39,130 bases of DNA, from contig CAISLN010000057.1 of assembly GCA_903886275.1 (NCBI GenBank), positions 1 through 39,130 on the forward strand. The letters are read 5' to 3'. This stretch comes from an uncultured beta proteobacterium. Lineage in GTDB: Bacteria > Pseudomonadota > Gammaproteobacteria > Burkholderiales > Burkholderiaceae_C. Below are positions 31,065 to 38,366 of this stretch, piece by piece. The position numbers and the translations under genes were made by a program. How positions within the stretch are numbered: the stretch's first letter is position 1; each line of letters opens with the position of its first letter. Below the pieces are notes generated by a model. That model saw only the letters and a program-made list of their open reading frames with translations, made no database searches and was not told the origin of the DNA.

Positions 31065-31603
31065 CTCCCACCATCCTGACCCACAGCGGTATCAGCTTCA
31101 ACCTGATGGAGCCCGACCCCGACCTGATCGAGATTGACGACATTGCGCACGCGCTGGCCCATATCTGCCGCTTCACTGGCCACACCCGCGTTTTCTACAG
31201 CGTGGCCGAGCACAGTGTGCGCACCAGCCTGTGCGCATGCGTGCCCCAAGAGCATGCCCTTGAGGCGCTCTTGCACGATGCCGCCGAGGCCTATATCGGC
31301 GACGTGTCCAGCCCGCTCAAGGCCCAGCTGCATGAGTACCGCAACATCGAGTTCAGGCTGGAGCAGGCCATTCGCCAGCGCTTTGGCCTGCCTCCCAAAC
31401 ACTCCCCATGCGTCAAGCAGGCCGACCTCACCATGCTGGCCACCGAAAAGCGCGACCTGATGCCCATGCACGAGGGGGACTGGGCATTGCTCCAGAACAT
31501 CACCCCACTGGCCGAGGCCATCACCGCCCCACTACCGGCGCACATCGCCCGCTGGTATTTCCTTGATCACTTTGAAACCCTGACCAACAAGGCCACAGCA
31601 TGA
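31061..31603 (+). CDS. HD-domain phosphohydrolase (YfbR-like)
   Basis: The 180-residue protein is probably a metal-dependent nucleotide phosphohydrolase. The HD pattern is visible: His of CRFTGHTRVFYSVAEHSV, the HD pair in ALLHDAAEAYIGDVSSPLK, and a later Asp in VKQADLTMLATEK. YfbR-type enzymes remove phosphate from deoxynucleoside monophosphates. Phage versions may adjust host nucleotide pools. It is coupled by 4 nt on both sides. Confidence 0.85.
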   Translation: MTPTILTHSGISFNLMEPDPDLIEIDDIAHALAHICRFTGHTRVFYSVAEHSVRTSLCACVPQEHALEALLHDAAEAYIGDVSSPLKAQLHEYRNIEFRLEQAIRQRFGLPPKHSPCVKQADLTMLATEKRDLMPMHEGDWALLQNITPLAEAITAPLPAHIARWYFLDHFETLTNKATA

Positions 31604-33864
31604 CCACCGAATTTGCAAACATTGCGCTGGCACTCATTGCGCCCAGCCTGACCAACCCCCGCAAGAACTTCAACCAGGTCAAGCTGGCCGAGTTGGCAGA
31701 AGACATCAAGCGCCGTGGCATTGACACCCCCATCACCGTGCGCCCCTTGCCCGGCACCCGCCTGGCTGACACCGACCGCTCTGTGCAGTTTGAGCTGGTG
31801 TGCGGCGAGCGCCGCCTGCGGGCCAGCGAGCTTGCCGGTGTGGCCACCATCCCCTCGATGGTCCGTGCGCTGACCGATGACCAGGCGCTGGAAATCCAGC
31901 TCTGTGAAAACCTCAAGCGTGACGACCTCACCGAGCTGGAGGAAGCCGAGGGCTACGAAACCCTGATGCAACACGCCAACATCACCGCCGACCAGGTGGG
32001 CGAGCGCATTGGCAAGAGCCGCAGCTATGTGTACGGCCGCATCAAGCTACTGGACCTGTGCAGCGAGGCGCGTGTGAGTCTGCGCGATGGCGACATTGAT
32101 GCCAGCCGCGCCCTGGTGGTGGCCCGCATTCCTGACCACAAGCTGCAGATTAAGGCCATGAAGGAAATTGTGGCGGGCACAAGCTACAGCCAACCCCGTG
32201 AGCCCATGACCTACCGCCAGGCGCTGGAGCACGTGCAGTGCAATTACATGCTCAAGCTGGGTGAGGCCAAGTTCAAGATCACCAGCGTGGACTTGGTTCC
32301 CGCTGCCGGTAGCTGCAAAACCTGCACTAAGCGCACAGGCCATGATCCTGATCTGTTCAGTGACGTGAAGGGTGCAGACGTCTGCATCGACCCGCCATGC
32401 TTCCACAAAAAGGAGGAGGCGCATGCCGCCGCCCTGGTCAAAGAGGCCAAGGACAAGGGCCAGACCGTCATTGCAGGCAAAGAAGCGTTGGAGCTGCGGG
32501 CCAACAACAGCTACTACGACAAGTTTGTCGGTTATCGCCGCCTGGACAGCGTGGAAGACAGCCCCACCGACCAGCCGCTGCGCAAACTTATTGGCCCCCT
32601 GATGAAGACCGAAGGCATCAAGCCGGTGCTTATCGAAGGCACCAAAAACAAGGGCGAGCTGCTGGAGTGCCTGCCCAATGAAGTGGCGCTCAAGCTGCTC
32701 AAGATGGCCGAGCAGCAAGCGGCTGCAGCCAGCCAGCAGCTCAGCGGTGCAGGCAGTGCGCCCAAGATCAGCAAGGAAGTGCAGAAGCTGGTCGACGACA
32801 AAAAGGCCAAGGCCGAAGCCAAGGCCAAGGCCGCGTATGAACAGGAGTGGCGCGACCAGCTGGTGGCCCGCACATGGGACGTGATGCAGCGGTCTGACGA
32901 CATCGTGATGGCATTCAATACCGAGGTGCACCGCTATGTCGCCCTGAAGGTTGCGAACAACCTCAGCACCGACCAATCCGTCAAGGTGGGCAAGGTGCTC
33001 GGCCTGGACAAGGTGGGCTCCCACAGCGCCCTGCTTGACCACATCAAAACCAGTGAGCAGCCCGACGCGATCCACCTGCTGATGATTCTGGTGTGCGACA
33101 GCAGCGCCAACGACTTCAGCTACAGCGATCGCATTGCCAACGAAGGCATGCACCTGGTCGCGGGCATTGTGCATGGCGGTGGGCTCAAATCCACCCTCAA
33201 AGACATACAAGCCGAAGCCCTGGCTAAGCATTTCCCTAAGGTGAAGGAGGAAAAAGCAAAAGTCGCGACCGGCTCCGCTGCGCGGCCAAAGGAGGGGGCG
33301 GGAGGAACCAAGGGTGAAGTGTCTGCATCCAAAAAACCACCCGCCCGCGCGGCGAAGTTGTCGGCCGAGGAGGCAACACTAGGCATCGCTGACGCGCTGC
33401 AGGGCATCGAAGGGGCAGCTTCCGCTGACGCGGTCGCGCTGCCCGCTGAGCCAGCAGGGGTGGTTGACGAAACACAGTACGCCACGGCGGTGCAGATGGT
33501 GCTGGTGCAACGTGATGAGGCGGCATGTGTGTCGCACCTGGTCACCATGTTGGGAATCAAGGCCACGGTTGCCCAGGCGATGCTGGATCGCATGCAAGCT
33601 GAGGGCATTGTGGGTCCGCTGCCAAAGGGTTGCCACAGGTACCCGGTGCTGCAGCCATCACCTATCCCCGTTACAGACGATCCGCTGTTTGCCACGGCGC
33701 TCAAGGTGGTGATACGCGAACAAAAGGCCAATGTCCGGCTGCTCAAGAGCGAGCTGAGCGTAGGCACGACCAAGGCCCTGGATCTGATGGACAAGCTGCA
33801 GCAAGCAGGCAAGGTAAGCGCGTGTGATGAGCGCGGTGCCAGGAAGGTCCTGGTGTCGGCATGA
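31600..33864 (+). CDS. ParB-family protein with zinc-binding-like insert and two FtsK-gamma-like C-terminal domains
   Basis: In this 754-residue protein, residues ~5-120 are the ParB N-domain with the CTP-pocket motif CGERRLRASELAG and box II QLCENLKRDDLTELEEAEGY. An HTH follows (ITADQVGERIGKSRSYVYGRI). Cysteines at ~250-285 (CKTCTKR, DVCIDPPCFHKK) look metal-binding. A Lys/Ala coiled coil (~390-425) and a helical domain come next. The last ~130 residues hold two winged-helix units resembling the FtsK gamma domain: QYATAVQMVLVQRDEAA...MLDRMQAEGIV and DPLFATALKVVIREQKANV...LMDKLQQAGKV. No ParA gene is present in the window. I found no parS by eye. Confidence 0.88.
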   Translation: MTTEFANIALALIAPSLTNPRKNFNQVKLAELAEDIKRRGIDTPITVRPLPGTRLADTDRSVQFELVCGERRLRASELAGVATIPSMVRALTDDQALEIQLCENLKRDDLTELEEAEGYETLMQHANITADQVGERIGKSRSYVYGRIKLLDLCSEARVSLRDGDIDASRALVVARIPDHKLQIKAMKEIVAGTSYSQPREPMTYRQALEHVQCNYMLKLGEAKFKITSVDLVPAAGSCKTCTKRTGHDPDLFSDVKGADVCIDPPCFHKKEEAHAAALVKEAKDKGQTVIAGKEALELRANNSYYDKFVGYRRLDSVEDSPTDQPLRKLIGPLMKTEGIKPVLIEGTKNKGELLECLPNEVALKLLKMAEQQAAAASQQLSGAGSAPKISKEVQKLVDDKKAKAEAKAKAAYEQEWRDQLVARTWDVMQRSDDIVMAFNTEVHRYVALKVANNLSTDQSVKVGKVLGLDKVGSHSALLDHIKTSEQPDAIHLLMILVCDSSANDFSYSDRIANEGMHLVAGIVHGGGLKSTLKDIQAEALAKHFPKVKEEKAKVATGSAARPKEGAGGTKGEVSASKKPPARAAKLSAEEATLGIADALQGIEGAASADAVALPAEPAGVVDETQYATAVQMVLVQRDEAACVSHLVTMLGIKATVAQAMLDRMQAEGIVGPLPKGCHRYPVLQPSPIPVTDDPLFATALKVVIREQKANVRLLKSELSVGTTKALDLMDKLQQAGKVSACDERGARKVLVSA

Positions 33865-34247
33865 GCAAGCGATTCAAATCCACTCTTGCTGCCTTTGCCG
33901 CAGCCATTTCGCTGTCTGCCTGCAATGACGCGAATATCGCCTCACACAACTTGTCAAAGGCCGCTGATAACTTCGAGATTCAGCGCCGAATCGTCTTTTA
34001 CAACGGCATCACCGGCGAGTACATGATGACTATGGAAGGGCTGTGCAGCCTTGGCAATGACGACAAGTCCCGCCAGCTCACCATCACCTGCAAAACCGGC
34101 ACGGAGGCTTACAAGAAGCACTTCCTAGGCTTGTCCGACAACGTGACATATTTCGTTGAGCAACTTGAACAAGCCAAGGTAAGCGCCTACCACTACCGCG
34201 TGATCTTCAAGCCTGCCGCAATCATTCCTGATCTGGAGATCAAATGA
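33861..34247 (+). CDS. phage beta-sandwich-type lipoprotein
   Basis: The 128-residue protein has a lipoprotein signal MSKRFKSTLAAFAAAISLSAC with lipobox LSAC (Cys21). The mature part has conserved-looking IVFYNGITGEYMMTMEGLCSLG, CKTGTEAYKKHFLGLSDNVTYFVEQL and HYRVIFKP segments, seen in a lipoprotein family widespread in Gram-negative phages. Early expression of a surface lipoprotein suggests superinfection exclusion or envelope modification. This is not proven. Confidence 0.8.
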   Translation: MSKRFKSTLAAFAAAISLSACNDANIASHNLSKAADNFEIQRRIVFYNGITGEYMMTMEGLCSLGNDDKSRQLTITCKTGTEAYKKHFLGLSDNVTYFVEQLEQAKVSAYHYRVIFKPAAIIPDLEIK

Positions 34248-34747
34248 GCGGCAACAAGAAACCCCGCCGCATCCGCTGGATGCCCACCGCCGACACGATG
34301 GGCATCGCCCTACACTTTGCTGCCAAGCCTGCCAAGGCCGATACCGACCAAGTGGTGCAAGCCCTGCAGGCCGCTTTTCGTGCCCTGCGCGAGGGTGTCG
34401 CCACTGAGCTGCAATGGTCCGTGCTGGCTGGCAGCCTGGACGTATCCAAGGCCATCGAGGCGCAGGGCGTCGTGCGTGGGCTTGGCATTCACCTGGCCAG
34501 CGCCGAGGAAGCGCTGCAGGTCATCTACAACCGGGCGCGCACCCAGGACGGATGGCGACCAACGTCCCTCCACTTTTATGAACTAGACGCGGTCCACACG
34601 TTTGTGGATCTGCACGCCTACCAGGTCCGCCAGCTCAGCCGCGCTGAGTTCCTCTCAGCCATTGAAACAGCCCAGGGCCAAGTCCGTGCCAATGGCGGTC
34701 AAGCAACCTTGGCTAGGGCGCGTGACATTGAAAGGATGGCAGCATGA
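34244..34747 (+). CDS. conserved phage hypothetical protein
   Basis: The 167-residue helical protein has a basic N-terminus (SGNKKPRRIRWMP), a region LREGVATELQWSVLAGSLDVSKAIEAQ, and LHFYELDAVHTFVDLHAYQVRQLSRAEF near the end. Proteins with this closing motif occur in early regions of beta- and gamma-proteobacterial phages. The function is unknown. It is 4-nt coupled to both neighbours. Confidence 0.65.
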   Translation: MSGNKKPRRIRWMPTADTMGIALHFAAKPAKADTDQVVQALQAAFRALREGVATELQWSVLAGSLDVSKAIEAQGVVRGLGIHLASAEEALQVIYNRARTQDGWRPTSLHFYELDAVHTFVDLHAYQVRQLSRAEFLSAIETAQGQVRANGGQATLARARDIERMAA

Positions 34748-34944
34748 AGCCAAACCACTATGCAACGGCCGAGGAAACCGCCTCGGTGATGCGCCCTGCC
34801 ACCGCCAATGAAAAGTGGCTGTACGAGCAGCTGGACCGCATCGACCCACATCGCCACGAAATGGGCAGCGCCGGTGATACACCGGCACTGGTCAAGCTGG
34901 TGTTTGAACTGCGCGAAATGCTGCTGCAAAAGGTCCTGTCATGA
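34744..34944 (+). CDS. small hypothetical protein
   Basis: The 66-residue, mostly helical protein has a ATANEKWLYEQLDRIDPHRHEMG core. No family is recognised. ATGA overlaps at both ends support translation. Confidence 0.55.
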   Translation: MKPNHYATAEETASVMRPATANEKWLYEQLDRIDPHRHEMGSAGDTPALVKLVFELREMLLQKVLS

Positions 34945-35438
34945 GCGCATCACCTCAAGAATCCTGCGATTGTTTGAACCGCTGCGGTGACGATGACCGG
35001 GTTGAAAAAGGCCAAGTGAAACCCTGCGACAACATGCTGGCCAGGAGGGAGCGGGAGCGCGTTGTCACCCAGCAGGTGGCCACCATCACCGCACTGCGTC
35101 AGACCTATGGCGCTGACAATGTGTTTGATCTCATCGAGAAGATGCATGCTTCCGTTGAAGCGCGTAATGTGGATATTGCGCGACTGGAGCCGCTGCAATA
35201 TCGCCCAGCACCGTGCCACAAGTTCTGCGAGGCTACCGCTTTTGAAATTGAAGCGCGTGGGCTGAAAGCCAAAGTCACAAAGCTTGAAGGTGAAGCCGGT
35301 GTGATGCGTGACCTACTGCGTGAATCGCTCAGCGTTATCCAGTACATCGAAGCTGAATCTGAAGATGAATTCACACGCCTGGAAGTCATGAGGCGACAAA
35401 TCAAAGCCGCAATCGACATGCAGGTGGTAACACAATGA
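34941..35438 (+). CDS. Cys-containing coiled-coil protein
   Basis: The 165-residue protein has an N-terminal CDCLNRCGDD cluster and a PCHKFCEATAF segment (possible metal binding). Two coiled-coil helices flank them, the second running from about residue 105 to the end (AKVTKLEGEAGVMRDLLRESL). It is somewhat like Ea22-type early phage proteins in layout. The function is unknown. Confidence 0.55.
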   Translation: MSASPQESCDCLNRCGDDDRVEKGQVKPCDNMLARRERERVVTQQVATITALRQTYGADNVFDLIEKMHASVEARNVDIARLEPLQYRPAPCHKFCEATAFEIEARGLKAKVTKLEGEAGVMRDLLRESLSVIQYIEAESEDEFTRLEVMRRQIKAAIDMQVVTQ

Positions 35439-35674
35439 ACTCCATCAAGATCAACGTCAAGGTGGTCGAGCGCACGGATCTGGCGCTCCTGGTGTCCGAT
35501 GGCCGCAAAGAGGCCTGGGTGCCGCTCAGCCAGATCGAGGAGGTAATCGAGGAGCCCGGCCTGTTCGGCCCGGTGATCACCGCCATTGTTGTGCCCGAAT
35601 GGCTGGCTGCCGACAAGGGCCTGCAGCAGCTGCATGACGACGACACGCTGGATCTGTTCGGGAGTGTGGCATGA
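35435..35674 (+). CDS. small acidic hypothetical protein
   Basis: The 79-residue protein starts with strands (SIKINVKVVERTDLALLVSD, KEAWVPLSQIEEV) that suggest a small barrel, then an acidic helical end (LHDDDTLDLFGSVA). The high acidic content would fit a DNA mimic or partner-binding protein, but that is speculation. Confidence 0.55.
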   Translation: MNSIKINVKVVERTDLALLVSDGRKEAWVPLSQIEEVIEEPGLFGPVITAIVVPEWLAADKGLQQLHDDDTLDLFGSVA

Positions 35675-36048
35675 CCTCTGAAAAAGCACAGAGCCTTAGC
35701 CTGGAGCGGCGGGTTGCAAATTCCCTTAATTTCCATCTAACAGGTGGCGGATGCCCTACTAACGGCTCACTGGGGGAATGCCCTGCCGTGTACGAGACAT
35801 ATGTTCGGGATGATGGAGTACGGTATTGCTATGCCCATGTCTACATTTGGACTGCAGGTAAAGAGAAAAACCTAAAAGCTTCCGAGGTGGCGCGGTGGGT
35901 TGAGGAGGCTGGCGGATTCGTTGACACGATCAGCCACCACCTCTACGACCCTGGCAACTTTGTCACAGACGGCATCTGCGAAGACGGTTCCTTGTCTTGG
36001 TTGGTGGAATTCACCGACAAGCAGATTTCTTTTGGAGATGCGCCATGA
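35671..36048 (+). CDS. hypothetical protein
   Basis: The 125-residue soluble alpha/beta protein (VYETYVRDDGVRYCYAHVYIW, LKASEVARWVEEAGGFVDTI) has no motif that I recognise. Base composition is lower in GC than the flanking genes, as expected for a recently acquired accessory gene. It is coupled to both neighbours by 4 nt. Confidence 0.55.
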   Translation: MTSEKAQSLSLERRVANSLNFHLTGGGCPTNGSLGECPAVYETYVRDDGVRYCYAHVYIWTAGKEKNLKASEVARWVEEAGGFVDTISHHLYDPGNFVTDGICEDGSLSWLVEFTDKQISFGDAP

Positions 36049-36269
36049 GCAAAGTTGGCCAACTCAAAAAGCAGTGGGATTACGAACCTAATGTGCCCCG
36101 CTGCGTCGACTGCATCAGTTTTCGCGAGTCCTATATCCGGCTGACTGAAAACAGCAATACGAAGCGAGTAAACCAGCATTGCGATCGTGGCGGGTTCACT
36201 GTCAGCCGCAATGGTGTTTGCAAATACTGGACGGATAAGACCGGTCACAAATTGGAGGTGCATCCATGA
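36045..36269 (+). CDS. small zinc-ribbon-like protein
   Basis: The 74-residue protein has cysteines in a C-x2-C...C...C pattern (RCVDCISF, HCDRGGF, GVCKYWTD), suggesting a zinc-binding fold. The start ATG 36045 overlaps the previous stop. It is the last gene before the excisionase candidate. The function is unknown. Confidence 0.6.
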   Translation: MSKVGQLKKQWDYEPNVPRCVDCISFRESYIRLTENSNTKRVNQHCDRGGFTVSRNGVCKYWTDKTGHKLEVHP

Positions 36270-36670
36270 GCACGCTCAAGCGCGGCCTCACCCACCAGGA
36301 AGCCATGGAATACGTGGGCGTGAAGCGCCGCACCTTCGATGAAGTGTGGCGGCCGCAGCTGGTGGCTATGCGCCAGGGTGCCTGCGTGATCTTCGACCGG
36401 ATGGACATAGACCGTCTGTTCGATCGCTTCAAACAGGAGGCATCCGGCCAGCCGGAAGCGGCCAACGAATCGACAAGCCAGGCCTTGACGGCGCACAATG
36501 GCGGACGGAACGAACGGCCCATCAAACCGAAAGGAGAAAAAATATGGGCCAAAACACACGGGGAATCTACCCTGAAGACAACGGGCTCTGGCAGGTTGAC
36601 AAGTGGAAGCGGGGCACTCGATTTCGCCAGCGCGGCTTCGAGAGCTTTGACGAGGCGGAACGCTGGCTGA
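36266..36670 (+). CDS. AlpA/excisionase-like HTH protein
   Basis: In this 134-residue protein, residues 1-60 have a MerR/AlpA-type winged-helix pattern (LTHQEAMEYVGVKRRTFDEVW, GACVIFDRMDIDRLFDRF). The remainder is low-complexity and overlaps the integrase gene by 127 nt in another frame, so the C-terminus may be dispensable. Placed directly before int, it is the best excisionase candidate. Confidence 0.65.
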   Translation: MSTLKRGLTHQEAMEYVGVKRRTFDEVWRPQLVAMRQGACVIFDRMDIDRLFDRFKQEASGQPEAANESTSQALTAHNGGRNERPIKPKGEKIWAKTHGESTLKTTGSGRLTSGSGALDFASAASRALTRRNAG

Positions 36671-37722
36671 TCACTCAGCTCGCAGGCCAGCGGGAAGTGC
36701 TGGTGCATGGGCAGCGTGCGACATACACGTTTAACCAGGCATCGGCCCACTACATCAGTCTGCACGAGCAAAAGGCCTCTCTTGAAACCGAGATCTTCAT
36801 GCTGACCAGCGTCATGCCCTATATCGGCAAGCTCGACCTGCACCAGGTGCACGATGGCTCGCTTGCACCCTTCCAGACTGCAAGGTTGGCCGAAGGACGT
36901 GCGCACAAGACCATCAATCTGGCGCTGGGTGTGGTGCGCCGCATTCTCAACCTGGCGGCCACAAGCTGGCGGGATGAGAGCGGGAAGACGTGGTTGGAGC
37001 AGGCACCCAAGATCACACTGCTGCCCCTGGTTGGTCACCAGCGCGAACCGCGCCCGATCACCTGGGGAGAGCAGCGCACCTTACTGCCCAAGCTGCCAGA
37101 CCACCTGGCGCGCATGTCGCTGTTCACCCTGAACACCGGCGTACGTGACGATGTGGTCTGCAGCCTGCGGTGGGAATGGGAGATCAAGGTGCCAGAGCTG
37201 GGCATATCGGTATTTGAGGTGCCACGGGAGCATGTCAAAGGCCGCAAAAAATCGCGGGTGGTGATCTGCAATAGTGTGGCGCAGTCGGTGATTGAATCCG
37301 TGCGTGGCCAGCACAAGGACTTTGTCTTTGTCTACCGGCGCGAACGGGTAAAAAACACCGACCAAGCGCCCAAAATGCCCTATCGACCCATCGGGACCAT
37401 GAACAACACCGCCTGGCAGACGGCACGCAAGGCCGCTGGCCTGGGCGATCTGCACGTGCATGACCTGCGCCACACCATTGGCATGCGTCTGCGCGAGGCG
37501 GGCGTGGCCGAAAGCACAATCTCCGACATCCTGTGGCACAGCACCAAGACGATGACACAGCATTACAGCGTGGCTCAGATCGTGGAGCTGTACCAGGCGT
37601 TGGAGAAGGTGAAGGACGATGCAGGCCGGTGGAATAAGAGCCTGGCAACGCTCAAACGCGAGCAGGCGGGGGATTTTGTGGAGGCCACTCCCCCAAAAGT
37701 CCCCCAGGTGAAGGTAGCGTAG
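36544..37722 (+). CDS. int: tyrosine integrase
   Basis: The protein is 392 residues from ATG 36544, which has AAAGGAGA just before it. An upstream in-frame ATG at 36346 is rejected as it lies within the preceding gene and lacks a site. N-terminal arm-binding-like segment (NGLWQVDKWKRGTRFRQRGF), SAM-like domain, then catalytic residues Arg201 (NTGVRDD), a Lys near 232-236, His306 and Arg309 (HDLRHT), Trp331/His332 and Tyr341 (MTQHYS). All are present, so it should be active. attP lies 48 bp after the stop, and one arm-type repeat is inside the last codons. Confidence 0.95.
   Translation: MGQNTRGIYPEDNGLWQVDKWKRGTRFRQRGFESFDEAERWLITQLAGQREVLVHGQRATYTFNQASAHYISLHEQKASLETEIFMLTSVMPYIGKLDLHQVHDGSLAPFQTARLAEGRAHKTINLALGVVRRILNLAATSWRDESGKTWLEQAPKITLLPLVGHQREPRPITWGEQRTLLPKLPDHLARMSLFTLNTGVRDDVVCSLRWEWEIKVPELGISVFEVPREHVKGRKKSRVVICNSVAQSVIESVRGQHKDFVFVYRRERVKNTDQAPKMPYRPIGTMNNTAWQTARKAAGLGDLHVHDLRHTIGMRLREAGVAESTISDILWHSTKTMTQHYSVAQIVELYQALEKVKDDAGRWNKSLATLKREQAGDFVEATPPKVPQVKVA
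37689..37704 (+). repeat. integrase arm-type repeat, left copy
   Basis: The 16-bp sequence TCCCCCAAAAGTCCCC occurs here, inside the end of the integrase gene, and again in the same orientation at 37910-37925. The two copies flank the tRNA-derived core, the arrangement expected of arm-type binding sites. Confidence 0.75.
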
Positions 37723-37728
37723 AAAATG

Positions 37729-37761
37729 AAAAAGCCCCTGAAAACTTGCGCTTTCAGAGGC
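37729..37761 (-). terminator. minus-strand terminator between attP and integrase
   Basis: On the minus strand the stem GCCTCTGAAA/TTTCAGGGGC (one mismatch, 8-nt loop) is followed by TTTTT (37733-37729). It lies 9 bp beyond the 3' end of the tRNA-Arg segment in the tRNA's own direction. It would terminate the restored host tRNA transcript in a lysogen and protect int from antisense transcription. Confidence 0.75.
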
Positions 37762-37769
37762 GATGTCAT

Positions 37770-37814
37770 TGGTGCGGCTGGCAGGAATTGAACCCACGAC
37801 CCCTTGGTTCGTAG
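37770..37814 (-). other. attP core: 3' part of tRNA-Arg(ACG)
   Basis: On the minus strand these 45 bases run from the anticodon loop CTACGAA (anticodon ACG) through CCAAG, variable loop, T-arm GTGGG/CCTGC with TTCAATT, acceptor CAGCCGC, discriminator A and CCA. The 5' half of the tRNA is absent. This is the classic attP form for tyrosine integrases that use the anticodon loop of a tRNA gene and restore its 3' end on integration. Confidence 0.88.
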
Positions 37815-37909
37815 TTCTGCAGCCGCTGGTAAGTAGTTGATTTATATAGCATTGGTGCCGTTCGTTCCAACTGATTGTGCACTGTATTGCGCTGATTTTA
37901 GAAGGCCAA

Positions 37910-37925
37910 TCCCCCAAAAGTCCCC
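37910..37925 (+). repeat. integrase arm-type repeat, right copy
   Basis: The second copy of TCCCCCAAAAGTCCCC lies 221 bp from the first, on the other side of the attP core. Confidence 0.75.
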
Positions 37926-37937
37926 ATGCGCAGACGC

Positions 37938-37971
37938 AAAAAAGCCCCCCACCCCGTGAGGGATGGAGGGC
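37938..37971 (-). terminator. intrinsic terminator of the lone leftward gene
   Basis: On the minus strand GCCCTCCATCCC pairs with GGGGTGGGGGGC (12 bp, two G-T wobbles) around a 4-nt TCAC loop and is followed by TTTTTT (37943-37938). Confidence 0.88.
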
Positions 37972-38016
37972 GTAAAGCCGTGAACCTTGGCACGGCAGGA
38001 GACAACTGCAAAAGGG

Positions 38017-38304
38017 TTAGGCTGGCGTGAAGTCCACGTAGAACTTGTCGCCGATCTTGAATTTGTCCCAAAGATCAGGGTTTGCGATGTTGATCGACAA
38101 ATCTGCACCAGGCGACCACTTCGCATAGGTGTTGTCCTCGTCGCTGCCGTCTGCCGGGTAGTTGCTGGCTGCAACCGCATGGAATTTCAGCGTCTCGCCA
38201 GTCTTTGTTGGCTCGGCGGATGGGTCATAGTGGCCATCTGCATTGATGCGAGAGGTGCTGACGTGGACAAAACCCACCTGAAACTTAGCGCGCATAGTCG
38301 TCAT
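38017..38304 (-). CDS. small conserved phage protein, single-gene unit
   Basis: The 95-residue protein has beta-rich sequence (AKFQVGFVHVSTSRI, GETLKFHAVAAS, DLSINIANPDLWDKFKIGDKFYVDFTPA). The closing KFYVDFTPA is typical of a small protein family found in many phages of Gram-negative hosts. The function is unknown. It stands alone between attP and dam, with a strong terminator 46 bp downstream, so it is probably expressed independently and perhaps also in the prophage. Confidence 0.75.
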   Translation of the reverse strand: MTTMRAKFQVGFVHVSTSRINADGHYDPSAEPTKTGETLKFHAVAASNYPADGSDEDNTYAKWSPGADLSINIANPDLWDKFKIGDKFYVDFTPA

Positions 38305-38366
38305 ATAGATCCTAAAAAATCGTGTGTCACCTACTTAATCGCGGCCAGGTGACGAAACCGGAAAAC

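Noticed and set aside
31600..33864. A plasmid-like partition system (phage-plasmid lifestyle)
   Set aside because: There is a ParB-like protein but no ParA, no parS palindrome noticed, and an intact integrase with attP, so chromosomal lysogeny is the simpler reading.
36346..36543. N-terminal extension of the integrase to ATG 36346
   Set aside because: The extra 66 residues read as a frame shadow of the excisionase-like gene (Arg/Gly/Pro-rich). The ATG at 36544 has a strong AAAGGAGA site and begins the normal integrase N-terminus.
37795..37830. A complete second tRNA gene at the attP site
   Set aside because: Only the part from the anticodon loop to CCA is present. The sequence before the loop does not pair to form the anticodon stem or the D-arm, so it is an att core and not a functional tRNA.
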